Origin: Pseudomonadota bacterium
GTDB lineage: Bacteria; Pseudomonadota; Gammaproteobacteria; Steroidobacterales; Steroidobacteraceae
DNA: 32,862 bases
Direction: 5' to 3'
Assembly (NCBI GenBank): GCA_021805865.1
Contig: JAJZDX010000042.1
Location: 1-32,862 of the forward strand
Shown: one piece after another, positions 16,414-23,588 of the stretch
Position numbering within the stretch: the first letter of the stretch is position 1
Layout: the number at the start of each line of letters is the position of its first letter
The notes under the pieces: model-generated
Told to the model about the DNA's origin: nothing
The model's input: the letters and a program-made list of their open reading frames with translations, nothing else
Database searches by the model: none
Translations under genes and position numbers: made by a program

Positions 16414-16749
16414 TCAGCTGTGCCTCGATTTGAAGATGCGCACCTGTTTGTTGAATTTCGCGGTGACATGCTTCAGCCGCTCGACCGCCGCATTGTGAAG
16501 GCTCACCACGCTCTCGGAACTCAACTGGTTCTGGCGCACCTCGAAATCGAGACACTTGAGGTAGGTCTCGACGTCGTGGTTGTATTCCTTGACGGTCTGC
16601 ATCGCGGTCACCATCACCTGCATGCTCGCGGTGGCGCCGTCGGGGATCTTGCTCGGGGAGCTCGGCAGGCCGCAGTTGGCGAACGCGGCCGGCGCGCTCA
16701 CCAGGCAGCCGATGGACAAGACGGCGAGAAGCTGCTTCGAAGGTTTCAT
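16414..16749 (-). CDS. small exported protein of unknown function
   Basis: 111 residues from ATG 16749. A clear Sec signal peptide (residues 1-24, cut after AAFA) precedes an 87-residue mature protein. This has helical segments (ATASMQVMVTAMQTVKEYNHDVETYLKCLDFEVRQNQ, continuing into VVSLHNAAVERLKHVTAKFNKQV) and two cysteines that could form a disulfide. I recall similar unnamed secreted proteins in other proteobacteria, but no function. The ribosome binding site is weak. It is convergent with the DedA-PAP2 gene and lies downstream of the SDR gene on the same strand, 180 bp away. Confidence 0.75.
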   Translation of the reverse strand: MKPSKQLLAVLSIGCLVSAPAAFANCGLPSSPSKIPDGATASMQVMVTAMQTVKEYNHDVETYLKCLDFEVRQNQLSSESVVSLHNAAVERLKHVTAKFNKQVRIFKSRHS

Positions 16750-16929
16750 CGGGAGTGTCTCGTTGCAAGCGTTGACGGGAAAGTTATCCCGCCCATTCTG
16801 GACACTTGCGCAGACGATGCCGTGACGGCGATCACGACTTCACGCAGGCCTTGCGCGCAATGTCAAATGGCCCTGACATAAGTTCCCGCGATGTGACATA
16901 GGCCGGCGCCTCGCGTGCTCATCATCCAA

Positions 16930-17625
16930 CTACCAGGGGTAGGTGCGCCCGTCGTAGTTGAAGAATCTGCCGGTGTCGGCCGGGCGGATCGAGCTGAACA
17001 CCCGCCGCATGGCCGCCACGCTCTGCTCCGGTGTCAGCGTTGCGTGCGGGCCGCCCATGTCGGTGCGCACCCAGCCGGGGTTGATCACGATGCAGGCGAT
17101 GTGGCGCGGCGCGAGGCTGATTGCCGCGCATTTCACCACCATGTTGAGTGCGGCCTTCGAGCTGCGGTAGGCGATCCAGCCGCCGGAGTTGTTGTCCGCG
17201 ATCGAGCCCATGCCGCTCGTGAGGGAAGCGATCAGCTTGCGCTCGCCGCGCTCGAGCTGTGCCGCGAACGCCTCGATCACCCGCAGCGGCCCCAGGGTGT
17301 TGACTTCGAGGACCCGCGCCCAGTCCTCGTAATCGAGGTGGCCGAGCCTCTGGTGCTCGGCCCCCATGAGGCCCGCGCAGTTGATGAGCACATCGATGGG
17401 CTCCTCCCGCAGCTGCTGCGCCGCGTGCGCGACGCTGGCGGCGCTCGCCACATCGAGCGCGACCGTGAGCAGGCCGCCGGCGGCCCTCTTCGCGAGCTGT
17501 CCGAGCTCTTCGGCCGCGGCGGGGTTGCGGCAGGCGCCAAGCACCCGCCAGCCCTCCGCGGCGTACTGGAGGGCGAATTCCAGGCCGAGTCCGCGGTTGG
17601 CCCCGGTGATGAGGACGGTGCTCAT
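16930..17625 (-). CDS. short-chain dehydrogenase/reductase (SDR)
   Basis: A 231-residue classical SDR. ATG 17625 is preceded by AGGAGAG at ideal spacing; longer upstream frames are not needed. The Rossmann motif TGANRGLG is at residues ~7-14, the cofactor-side NCAG at ~84, the catalytic serine in SLTSGMGS, and the active-site YRSSK with tyrosine and lysine. INPGWVRTDMGG follows. The sequence resembles the C-factor/CsgA-like group of SDRs, whose substrates are poorly known. An arginine soon after the glycine motif (LGACRNP) hints at NADP(H). It is divergent from the c-type cytochrome gene. Confidence 0.85.
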   Translation of the reverse strand: MSTVLITGANRGLGLEFALQYAAEGWRVLGACRNPAAAEELGQLAKRAAGGLLTVALDVASAASVAHAAQQLREEPIDVLINCAGLMGAEHQRLGHLDYEDWARVLEVNTLGPLRVIEAFAAQLERGERKLIASLTSGMGSIADNNSGGWIAYRSSKAALNMVVKCAAISLAPRHIACIVINPGWVRTDMGGPHATLTPEQSVAAMRRVFSSIRPADTGRFFNYDGRTYPW

Positions 17626-17979
17626 GGCGCTCTCCTGCCTCCGCCCCCGTGGTGGGCGAGGCGGGCGCCGGTCATGGTAGCGCCGGCTGTGGCCGCGCGC
17701 CATTGGGGCGGCATTCACGCAATGGCGGTGAGGTAAGGGGAGCGGCCATGGTGGTACGCGCCTGGCTCTGCAACCGCATCCGGCAGGCCGTTTCCCCGCC
17801 CCGGGGCGCGGGATGAATGAGAAGTGCCTAGGAGGATGGGTAGTATCCCGGACAGTGCAGAACACGCCTCGCCCTATCATGCGCATGCGCCCGCGCCGGA
17901 CCCTGCCGGGGCCCTTGGCGGCGGCGCGATCGCTCGGGACGGCGCCCGCGGCGCCCAATTTCAAGAGGAGGGTGGCCAG

Positions 17980-18384
17980 ATGCTCACAACACGAGCCACG
18001 CTCATCGCCTCGATCGCCATCGCGGTGCGGGTCTCGGCGGGCGCCCCGAGGGCGGTGGGTTACCGGAAGGACGTGCGACCGATCCTGCAGAGCAGCTGCG
18101 GCATGTGCCACGAGGCGAGCGGCTTCAGCGTCGAGAGCGACTCGGCGCTCATGCAAGGCACGAAGTACGGTCCGATGATCGACCCGGGACATGCCGATGA
18201 GAGCAACCTCGTGTGGCTGCTCGCGCATGACTCCCGCCGGCGCCTCAACATGCCGAAGCGGTGCGCGCAGATGAACCTCCCGCAGGGCAAATGCGCACGA
18301 GCCGCGCCGCTCGCCCGGGAGCTGCCGAAGCATGAGGGGGCCTGGATCGCCCGGCGGATCGATCAGGGGGCGCTCGATAACTGA
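17980..18384 (+). CDS. exported mono-heme c-type cytochrome-domain protein
   Basis: 134 residues from ATG 17980, chosen because GAGGAGG lies seven bases upstream and a signal peptide follows at once (residues ~1-24, ending near SAGA). The mature part reads YRKDVRPILQSSCGMCHEASGF, a single CxxCH heme motif in the setting typical of PSCyt1-like (planctomycete-type) cytochrome domains. The later SNLVWLLAHDSRRRLNMP contains a possible methionine axial ligand. It is expected in the periplasm as an electron carrier or as part of an oxidase. No partner gene is adjacent. Confidence 0.75.
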   Translation: MLTTRATLIASIAIAVRVSAGAPRAVGYRKDVRPILQSSCGMCHEASGFSVESDSALMQGTKYGPMIDPGHADESNLVWLLAHDSRRRLNMPKRCAQMNLPQGKCARAAPLARELPKHEGAWIARRIDQGALDN

Positions 18385-18392
18385 CCTGCCGG

Positions 18393-18418
18393 CGGCCGCG
18401 CGGCTCTCGCCGCGGCCG
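18393..18418 (+). terminator. GC-rich hairpin after the c-type cytochrome gene
   Basis: CGGCCGCG and CGCGGCCG pair perfectly around a 10-nt loop, starting 8 bp after the stop codon. It lacks a T-run. It separates the cytochrome gene from the zinc operon promoter. Confidence 0.45.
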
Positions 18419-18432
18419 TGCGGCCGCCGATG

Positions 18433-18450
18433 GAAATGAAACATCATTTC
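18433..18450. promoter_or_regulatory. Zur-box-like palindrome upstream of zinc operon
   Basis: GAAATGAAACATCATTTC has perfect 6-bp half-sites (GAAATG/CATTTC), the same outer half-sites as the gammaproteobacterial Zur consensus. The core differs, and the site is shorter than the 23-bp form. It lies 41 bp before the start codon of the zinc-binding lipoprotein, and the operon ends with a Zur-type gene, so autoregulated zinc repression is likely. Confidence 0.65.
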
Positions 18451-18468
18451 GCGTGTGGACGCCGTACT

Positions 18469-18483
18469 TGATACAAAGTATCA
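18469..18483. promoter_or_regulatory. second palindrome overlapping the zinc operon leader
   Basis: TGATACAAAGTATCA is a perfect 6-bp inverted repeat with an AAA centre, ending 8 bp before ATG 18492. It occupies the place of a Shine-Dalgarno sequence, which is absent. It could be a second Zur-operator half, part of the promoter, or an RNA hairpin at the start codon. Confidence 0.45.
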
Positions 18484-18491
18484 TCTGCAAC

Positions 18492-19412
18492 ATGCCGCGC
18501 CGCCTGCTGAGCCCCGCTCTTGTCCTCTCGGTCGCGGCGCTGATATCAGGCTGCGCCGGCCCCGCGGGAGGGGGGCTCACGGCGATCGGCATCGAGAGCC
18601 AGTACGCCGATGTCCTCTCTCAGATCGCCGGCCCCTATGCCGGGGTGCGGGCGATCGAGACCAACCCGAACACCGACCCGCACGAGTTCGAGGCAACCCC
18701 TTCGGTCGCGCGCGCCATCGCCTCCGCCTCGCTCGTGGTCGAGAACGGACTGGGCTATGACCCCTGGGCCGGGAGGATCCTCGCCGCCGCACCGAACGCC
18801 CGGCGACAGGTCATCAACGTGCAGCGCCTGCTCGGCCTGCCGGTCACCGCCAATCCTCACGTGTGGTACAACCCCCGCACCATGCCGGCGGTGGCCTCGG
18901 CGGTGGCGGCGGCGCTCTCGAGGCTGCGGCCCGCGCACAGCGCCTACTTCCAGGCCCAGGTGCGCAGGTTCGACGCCTCGCTCGAGCCGTGGAGGCGAGC
19001 GCTCGCCGCGTTCAAGCGCCGCCACGCCGGGACGCCCGTCGCGGTGACCGAGCCGGTCGCGGACGAGCTGCTCGAAGCCGCCGGCTGCACCATCCTGACA
19101 CCGTACTCGCTGCAGATCGCCATCATGAATGGCCTCGATCCGGCGCCCCAGGACGTGGCGGCGGAGGAGGCGCTGCTGAGGGAGCATCGCGTGAAGGTGC
19201 TGGTATACAACCGCCAGGTCACCAATCCGCTCACCACCTCGTTCCTGGAACTGGCCCGCCGCAGCGGCATTCCCGTGGTCGGGGTCTATGAGACCCTGCC
19301 GGCCGGCTACCACTACCAGTCCTGGATGCAGGCCGAGCTTGCCGCGCTCGAGCACGCGGTCTCGCGCGGGGCCTCGACCGAGACCCTGGGGCCGGGCGCG
19401 GGGCACCCATGA
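18492..19412 (+). CDS. zinc/manganese ABC transporter substrate-binding lipoprotein (ZnuA-like)
   Basis: A 306-residue cluster A-I (ZnuA/PsaA-type) binding protein. The start at ATG 18492 gives a lipoprotein signal with lipobox LISGC (cysteine ~20). Likely metal ligands are the histidine in NTDPHEFEATP, the histidine in ANPHVWYNP and an acidic residue late in the chain. The long His-rich loop of classical ZnuA is absent. It delivers metal from the periplasm to the ATPase-permease encoded next. It is the first gene of the zinc operon; the next start overlaps its stop by 4 bp. No ribosome binding site is evident, so the mRNA may be leaderless or controlled at the start. The Zur-like regulator gene in the operon favours zinc over manganese. 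Confidence 0.85.
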   Translation: MPRRLLSPALVLSVAALISGCAGPAGGGLTAIGIESQYADVLSQIAGPYAGVRAIETNPNTDPHEFEATPSVARAIASASLVVENGLGYDPWAGRILAAAPNARRQVINVQRLLGLPVTANPHVWYNPRTMPAVASAVAAALSRLRPAHSAYFQAQVRRFDASLEPWRRALAAFKRRHAGTPVAVTEPVADELLEAAGCTILTPYSLQIAIMNGLDPAPQDVAAEEALLREHRVKVLVYNRQVTNPLTTSFLELARRSGIPVVGVYETLPAGYHYQSWMQAELAALEHAVSRGASTETLGPGAGHP

Positions 19413-20227
19413 CGGAACCGGCGGCGCTGTCGGTGCACAGCCTGAGCGTGTCCTTTTCAGGCCGTCCGATCCTGAAGGACGTGCAGTTCGAGGTGGCGGG
19501 GGGGGAATTTTGCGCGCTGATCGGCGCCAACGGCTCGGGCAAGACGACGCTGTTGAAAGCCATTCTCGGCCTGGTGCGCCCGCAGTCGGGCGAGGTGAGG
19601 ATCGAGGCGGGCGCGGGCGTGGCGCGCATCGGCTATGTCCCGCAGAAGATCTCGATCGATCCGTACCTGCCGCTGCGCTCCCGGGACGTGGTGGCGCTCG
19701 GACTCGATGGCGCCCGCTGGGGGTGGCTGCGGCGCTCCGCGGCGCGCGAGGCTCGGGTGCAGGAGATGCTCGAGGCGGTCGGGGCGGTGGATTTCGCCGA
19801 CCGGCGGGTCGGTCAGCTCTCCGGCGGGCAGCAACAGCGAGTCCTCATCGCGCACGCGCTGGTGCGCCGTCCACGGCTGCTGCTGCTCGATGAGCCGCTC
19901 GCCAACCTCGACGTGCGCAGCACCGCGGAGATCGTCGCCCTTCTGCGCCGCCTGTCGGTGCAGTACCGGACGGCGGTCCTGCTCTCGGCTCACGACATGA
20001 ACCCGCTGCTGCCGGTGATCGACCGCATCGTGTATCTCGCCAGCTGCTGCGCCGTGTCCGGGAAAGCCGACGAGGTGATCCGGACCGAGGTGTTGAGCCG
20101 CCTCTACGGCTACCATGTCGATGTGGTCCGGGTCCACGGCCGGGTCGTCGTGATCGCCGCTCACGAGCCGGAGGAGATCCGTGCCGCCCTCGCTCGCGAT
20201 CCCGTGCACACCGCCCAGGTCCCCTGA
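19409..20227 (+). CDS. zinc/metal ABC transporter ATPase (ZnuC-like)
   Basis: A 272-residue nucleotide-binding protein. Walker A is GANGSGKTT (~residues 38-46), the Q-loop is in IGYVPQKISID, the signature is LSGGQQQRV, Walker B is LLLLDEPLANLD, and the H-loop histidine is in LLSAHDMNPLL. The layout is that of metal-chelate ABC importers (ZnuC/MntB/TroB). It overlaps the binding-protein gene by 4 bp and precedes the first permease by 6 bp. It should power zinc import. Confidence 0.87.
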   Translation: MTEPAALSVHSLSVSFSGRPILKDVQFEVAGGEFCALIGANGSGKTTLLKAILGLVRPQSGEVRIEAGAGVARIGYVPQKISIDPYLPLRSRDVVALGLDGARWGWLRRSAAREARVQEMLEAVGAVDFADRRVGQLSGGQQQRVLIAHALVRRPRLLLLDEPLANLDVRSTAEIVALLRRLSVQYRTAVLLSAHDMNPLLPVIDRIVYLASCCAVSGKADEVIRTEVLSRLYGYHVDVVRVHGRVVVIAAHEPEEIRAALARDPVHTAQVP

Positions 20228-20233
20228 GCGCCC

Positions 20234-21115
20234 ATGTATCCGCTCGAGCTCATTGTGCCACCCGGCTTCCTCGCCAACGAGCCGGTCCGCACCGCGCTCA
20301 TCGTCGGGGCGGGGGCCGCCATCGTCTCGGCGGTCGTCGGCGTCTTCACCGTCATGCGGGGGCAGTCCTTCGCCGGACATGCCCTCGCGGACGTGAGCAG
20401 CGCCGGGGGCTCGGCCGCCTTCCTGCTCGGCATCAGCCCCTTGCTGGGCTTTCTCGGCGTCGCGGCTCTGGCCGCCGGCGCGATGGAGTGGGCCGATGTG
20501 CGTGATGCGCGCGAGCGGGACCTCGTGACCGGCGTCATGTTGGGGGTGGGGCTCGGGGTCACCGCGCTGCTCCTTTACCTCGGCACGATCCAGGGCAGCA
20601 CGAGCGGCGCGGCGATCGCGGTCCTCTTTGGATCGATGTTCACGATCCCGGCCTCCATCGTGCCTCTGGCGATCGGCGTCGCGGGGGTCGCACTCGTGGC
20701 AATCGCGGTGATCTACCGTCCGCTGTTGCTGAGCTCGCTCTCGGCGGACCTCGCGCAAGCGCGGGGCGCGCGGGTACGGCGCACGGGGCTGGTGCATGCG
20801 CTTGCGCTCGCTCTCGCGGTGTCGCTGGCGGCCATGACGGTCGGGGCCATTCTCTCCACGGCGCTGCTGATCGGACCGGCCGCCGCGGCGCTGCGCTTCG
20901 CCGACCGGCCCGGCCGGGCCCTCGCCTGGGCGGTGGCGATCGGGTGGGCGGCGACCTGGGGCGGCATCCTCCTCGCCTACGACAGCTTCTACTGGACGCC
21001 GGGCCATGGCTGGCCGGTGAGCTTTTTCATCGTCGCGCTGATCTTCATCGCCTACCTGCTCGCCGGCCTCGCGCGGTGGCGGCCGAGGCAACCGGCGCTG
21101 CGCCGGCCGGCGTAG
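20234..21115 (+). CDS. metal ABC transporter permease 1 (ZnuB-like)
   Basis: A 293-residue membrane protein of the ABC-3 (ZnuB/TroC/MntC) family with about eight or nine helices. Typical features are FTVMRGQSFAGHALADVSSAGG near the N-terminus, the central YRPLLLSSLSADLAQARG coupling region, and AAMTVGAILSTALLIGPAAAALRFADRP. It begins 6 bp after the ATPase stop without its own strong ribosome binding site, implying coupled translation. It ends 19 bp before a second permease gene. Confidence 0.85.
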   Translation: MYPLELIVPPGFLANEPVRTALIVGAGAAIVSAVVGVFTVMRGQSFAGHALADVSSAGGSAAFLLGISPLLGFLGVAALAAGAMEWADVRDARERDLVTGVMLGVGLGVTALLLYLGTIQGSTSGAAIAVLFGSMFTIPASIVPLAIGVAGVALVAIAVIYRPLLLSSLSADLAQARGARVRRTGLVHALALALAVSLAAMTVGAILSTALLIGPAAAALRFADRPGRALAWAVAIGWAATWGGILLAYDSFYWTPGHGWPVSFFIVALIFIAYLLAGLARWRPRQPALRRPA

Positions 21116-21134
21116 CGCGCCGGGCCGCGCGGGG

Positions 21135-21929
21135 ATGAGCATGTTCACCGGCTTCATGACCAACACCTGGATCGTCGCCACCCTGGTGGCCATCGCCGCC
21201 GGCATGGTCGGTTTTTTCGTCGTCCTGCGCCGCGCCGCCTTCGCCGCGCATGTGCTGCCGCTCGGGGCCTTTCCGGGGGCCGCCGCGGCGAGCCTGCTCG
21301 GGGTGAGCGAGCTCGCGGGCATCGTGGTGTTCTCCGGGCTCGGGGTGCTCGGCATCAGTCAGCTGCAGCGCTGGGACCGCCGGGAGGTGGCGACGGCGCT
21401 GTGGCTCGCCGTGGCGCTCGCGCTCGGCACGCTCTTTCTCAGCATGACGAGCGAGTACGCCCAGGGCGTGTATGCGCTGCTGTTCGGTGAGGTGCTCGGG
21501 GTGAGCTCGCGCGATCTTGGCGCGGTCGCCGTGCTGAGCGCGATCACGATCGCGATGACGGCGCTGCTGTTTCGCCCGCTGCTGCTCGATTCGCTCTCCC
21601 CGGAGCTCGCCGAGGCGGCCGGCGCGGCCAGCCGCTCCCTGGAGCTCGCGTTTCTCGCCGTGCTGGCGCTCGCCACCGCAATGGCGCTGCCGGTGGTCGG
21701 GGCGCTGATGGTGTTCAGCCTGATGGTGGGCCCCGCCTCGGCGGCGCGCCTGCTCACCGACCGGCCGCGCTTGGCGCTCGCGCTCACGATCATGCTGTCG
21801 CTCGCCACGGTGTGGGGCTCGATCGCGCTTTCCTATCTCTCGGATTGGCCGGTGGGCTTTTTCGTCGGCGCCCTGGCCGGGCTCGCCTATGCGGCCGGCC
21901 GGCTGGGTGTCGCCCGCCAGGGGCGCTAG
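21135..21929 (+). CDS. metal ABC transporter permease 2 (ZnuB-like)
   Basis: A 264-residue ABC-3 family permease, similar in layout to its neighbour: RAAFAAHVLPLGAFPGAAAASLLG, then FRPLLLDSLSPELAEAAG, then MALPVVGALMVFSLMVGPASAARLLTDRP. GGGG precedes ATG 21135; ATG 21141 is an alternative start. Two different permeases in one operon suggest a heterodimeric channel rather than the homodimer of E. coli ZnuB. It ends 11 bp before the Fur-family regulator. Confidence 0.85.
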   Translation: MSMFTGFMTNTWIVATLVAIAAGMVGFFVVLRRAAFAAHVLPLGAFPGAAAASLLGVSELAGIVVFSGLGVLGISQLQRWDRREVATALWLAVALALGTLFLSMTSEYAQGVYALLFGEVLGVSSRDLGAVAVLSAITIAMTALLFRPLLLDSLSPELAEAAGAASRSLELAFLAVLALATAMALPVVGALMVFSLMVGPASAARLLTDRPRLALALTIMLSLATVWGSIALSYLSDWPVGFFVGALAGLAYAAGRLGVARQGR

Positions 21930-21940
21930 GGGCGGCTCTC

Positions 21941-22420
21941 ATGCGACAGGGGAACAAAGCGAGCCCGGCTCGCGCTCTCGAGCGGGCGCTGCACCGGCTG
22001 GAGGATCTGTGCCGCGAGCGCGGACAGCGCCTGACCCGTCCGCGTCGGGCGGTGCTTGCCAAGCTGCTGACGGCGGGCCGAGCGCTCTCAGCGTACGAGC
22101 TCCTCGACCTGCTGCGGCCCGAGGACGGCAAGTCGACCGCGGCGAGCGTCTATCGGACGCTCGATTTCCTGATGGCGCTCGGCATCGTGCATCGTCTGGA
22201 AAGCACGCGCTCGTTCGTGCTGTGCGAGCACCCCGGCGGCCCGCACTGGGTGCAATTTCTCATCTGCCGCCGCTGCGGACAGGTGGTGGAGGCGGAGGAT
22301 GAGCGTATCGCGGCCGCCACGGAGCGGCTCGGGCAGCGCTTGGGGTTCGCGCTCGATCAGCGCATCGTCGAGCTCACAGGCGTATGCGAGGGGTGCCGGG
22401 GGAGCGCGGCGCGCCACTGA
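21941..22420 (+). CDS. zur: Fur-family zinc uptake regulator (Zur)
   Basis: 159 residues from ATG 21941, preceded by AGGGGCGG. The winged-helix half contains RGQRLTRPRRAVLAKLL and the recognition region STAASVYRTLDFLMALGIVHRLES, typical of Fur/Zur. The dimerisation half has the CEHPGGPHW metal-binding area and two cysteine pairs, CRRCG and CEGC, which form the structural zinc site. Zur with zinc represses uptake genes. Its position as last gene of the importer operon makes an autoregulatory loop, with the palindromes before the first gene as likely operators. Zur rather than Fur is inferred from context and the CEHPGGPH region. Confidence 0.85.
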   Translation: MRQGNKASPARALERALHRLEDLCRERGQRLTRPRRAVLAKLLTAGRALSAYELLDLLRPEDGKSTAASVYRTLDFLMALGIVHRLESTRSFVLCEHPGGPHWVQFLICRRCGQVVEAEDERIAAATERLGQRLGFALDQRIVELTGVCEGCRGSAARH

Positions 22421-22496
22421 CGCCGGCGATCGGCGCCCTCACAGGGTGGCCGACGGCCTTCGGGTGCACCGCGCCGGCCCCCGAAAGCCCAACGGC

Positions 22497-23060
22497 TCAG
22501 CGGCCTCGGACGGGCTTGGCCTCGGGCATCAGGACCTTCACGCTCAGGCGGGTGCCGAGGGTGAGCTGATGGGGAATGCAGTTTGATTGATAGCGGATGT
22601 CGCCCGTGGTGAACAGCGGCAGGAACGTCTCCTTGAACTGCTCGATCAGCTCGCAGTTGCCTTCCTCCCGGAGGCTCGCGTTGCTCGGCATGAGCACGAC
22701 GTGCTGCCAGTGCGCCCGGATCGCCGGACCGGCCGTGTTGCCGTGCTGCGAGGCGGCCGGAACGAGCACCTGCATGCGCACCCGCACGCCGGGGAAGGGC
22801 TCGACGCCGCCCGCCCGGATACACCCCTGCTCGCGCACCCTGAGGTCGCGGGCGCCGAGCCTCAGGAGCATCTCCCGGATCTTCTCGCGCAGGCCGCCGC
22901 AGGAGTAGTGGGTCGTGAAGCCCTGATAGACGAAGGTGACCTCTCGGGGCGCCCACACGGCCTCGACGCTCTGTTGCGCGGCTGCGAGGGCCGGCAGCAA
23001 GCCGAGCAGGACAGCCGCCGCCGCAGCGCCCGCCACGTGGGAGAGGACTTTGATACGCAT
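22497..23060 (-). CDS. exported protein of unknown function
   Basis: 187 residues from ATG 23060, which AGGGGTGAG precedes. A longer frame exists upstream but lacks any start signal. Residues 1-29 form a Sec signal peptide ending in ALAAA. The mature protein reads VEAVWAPREVTFVYQGFTTHYSCGGLREKIREMLLRLGARDLRVREQGC and has several cysteines that could pair in the periplasm. I recall similar unnamed proteins in other gammaproteobacteria, but no function. It converges on the zur gene and its 5' side faces the cobalamin riboswitch. No operon partner. Confidence 0.78.
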   Translation of the reverse strand: MRIKVLSHVAGAAAAAVLLGLLPALAAAQQSVEAVWAPREVTFVYQGFTTHYSCGGLREKIREMLLRLGARDLRVREQGCIRAGGVEPFPGVRVRMQVLVPAASQHGNTAGPAIRAHWQHVVLMPSNASLREEGNCELIEQFKETFLPLFTTGDIRYQSNCIPHQLTLGTRLSVKVLMPEAKPVRGR

Positions 23061-23299
23061 GGGCTCACCCCTGGGGTGTGTGATTGACGTGGCCCCCCCC
23101 CCGGGCCATCCGGTCCTCGCGGGGGGCGGGCGCCACGCCCGCCAGACTGCGCTTCGTTTCAGGCGAGGGCAAGTTTTCACACTCGCCACGACCCGGGGCC
23201 CAAGCGCAGCGGGGAGCGCCTCGAGCACTCGGCGGCCCGGCAGTCGCGATGCCGTGTCGCGCGGGCTGGCTCGACAGGCAACGCCGGATTTGCCATCCT

Positions 23300-23490
23300 A
23301 CGGCCCGATGGGTTCCGGCGGATGTCAGTCCGCCGGTGAAATGGGAACACGGTAGGGCGAAAGCGCCTGATCCGTGGCTGCCCCCGCAACTGTGAGCGGC
23401 GAGTTTCGCGTCCTTCAGATGGCCACTGGGCAACCGGGAAGGCCGGAGGCGAGACACCGACCCGCGAGCCAGGAGACCTGCCCATCGCGT
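23300..23490 (+). promoter_or_regulatory. cobalamin (adenosylcobalamin) riboswitch
   Basis: The core elements appear in order: a GGTTCC-stem-GGTGAAATGGGAA block with a GGCGGAT/GTCCGCC hairpin (23311-23346), CACGGT, then GGCTGCCCCCGCAACTGTGA (23376-23395), CACTGGGCAACCGGGAAGG (23424-23442), ACCCGCGAG and the B12 box GAGCCAGGAGACCTGCC (23466-23482). This is a textbook cobalamin riboswitch. Ends are approximate because the closing P1 stem is not certain. It lies before the NiCoT permease and should lower its expression when B12 is abundant. Confidence 0.95.
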
Positions 23491-23541
23491 CGTTGTGCAA
23501 TCGGCTGCGGTGGGCGGCCCGGGGCTCGATGTCCTGGACCC

Positions 23542-23583
23542 TTCCTTCCGCGGCGCATGCCCCGCACGTGGGTGCGGAAGGAG
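23542..23583 (+). promoter_or_regulatory. hairpin hiding the ribosome binding site of the NiCoT gene
   Basis: TTCCTTCCGC (23542-23551) can pair with GCGGAAGGAG (23574-23583): ten pairs including one G-U. This buries the Shine-Dalgarno GGAAGGAG, five bases before ATG 23589. It follows the riboswitch aptamer by about 60 nt and is a natural expression platform for translational control. Confidence 0.7.
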
Positions 23584-23588
23584 ACTCG

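Noticed and set aside
14444..16498. 684-residue open frame overlapping the DedA-PAP2-LssY gene in another frame
   Set aside because: Alanine/arginine/glycine-rich shadow of the real gene. The true frame has three recognisable domains.
17626..18447. Long N-terminal extension of the SDR protein
   Set aside because: The frame is open by GC bias only. ATG 17625 has an excellent ribosome binding site and starts directly with the Rossmann fold.
19457..21355. 632-residue minus-strand frame opposite the zinc ABC genes
   Set aside because: Low-complexity antisense shadow of three clear zinc transporter genes.
23088..23102. Run of Cs (23093-23102) as a phase-variable tract
   Set aside because: It lies outside any coding frame and at no clear promoter element, so there is no supported switch.
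23493..23588. Upstream extension of the NiCoT protein by 32 residues
   Set aside because: It would start right at the end of the riboswitch without a ribosome binding site. ATG 23589 has a strong one and fits the family's length.
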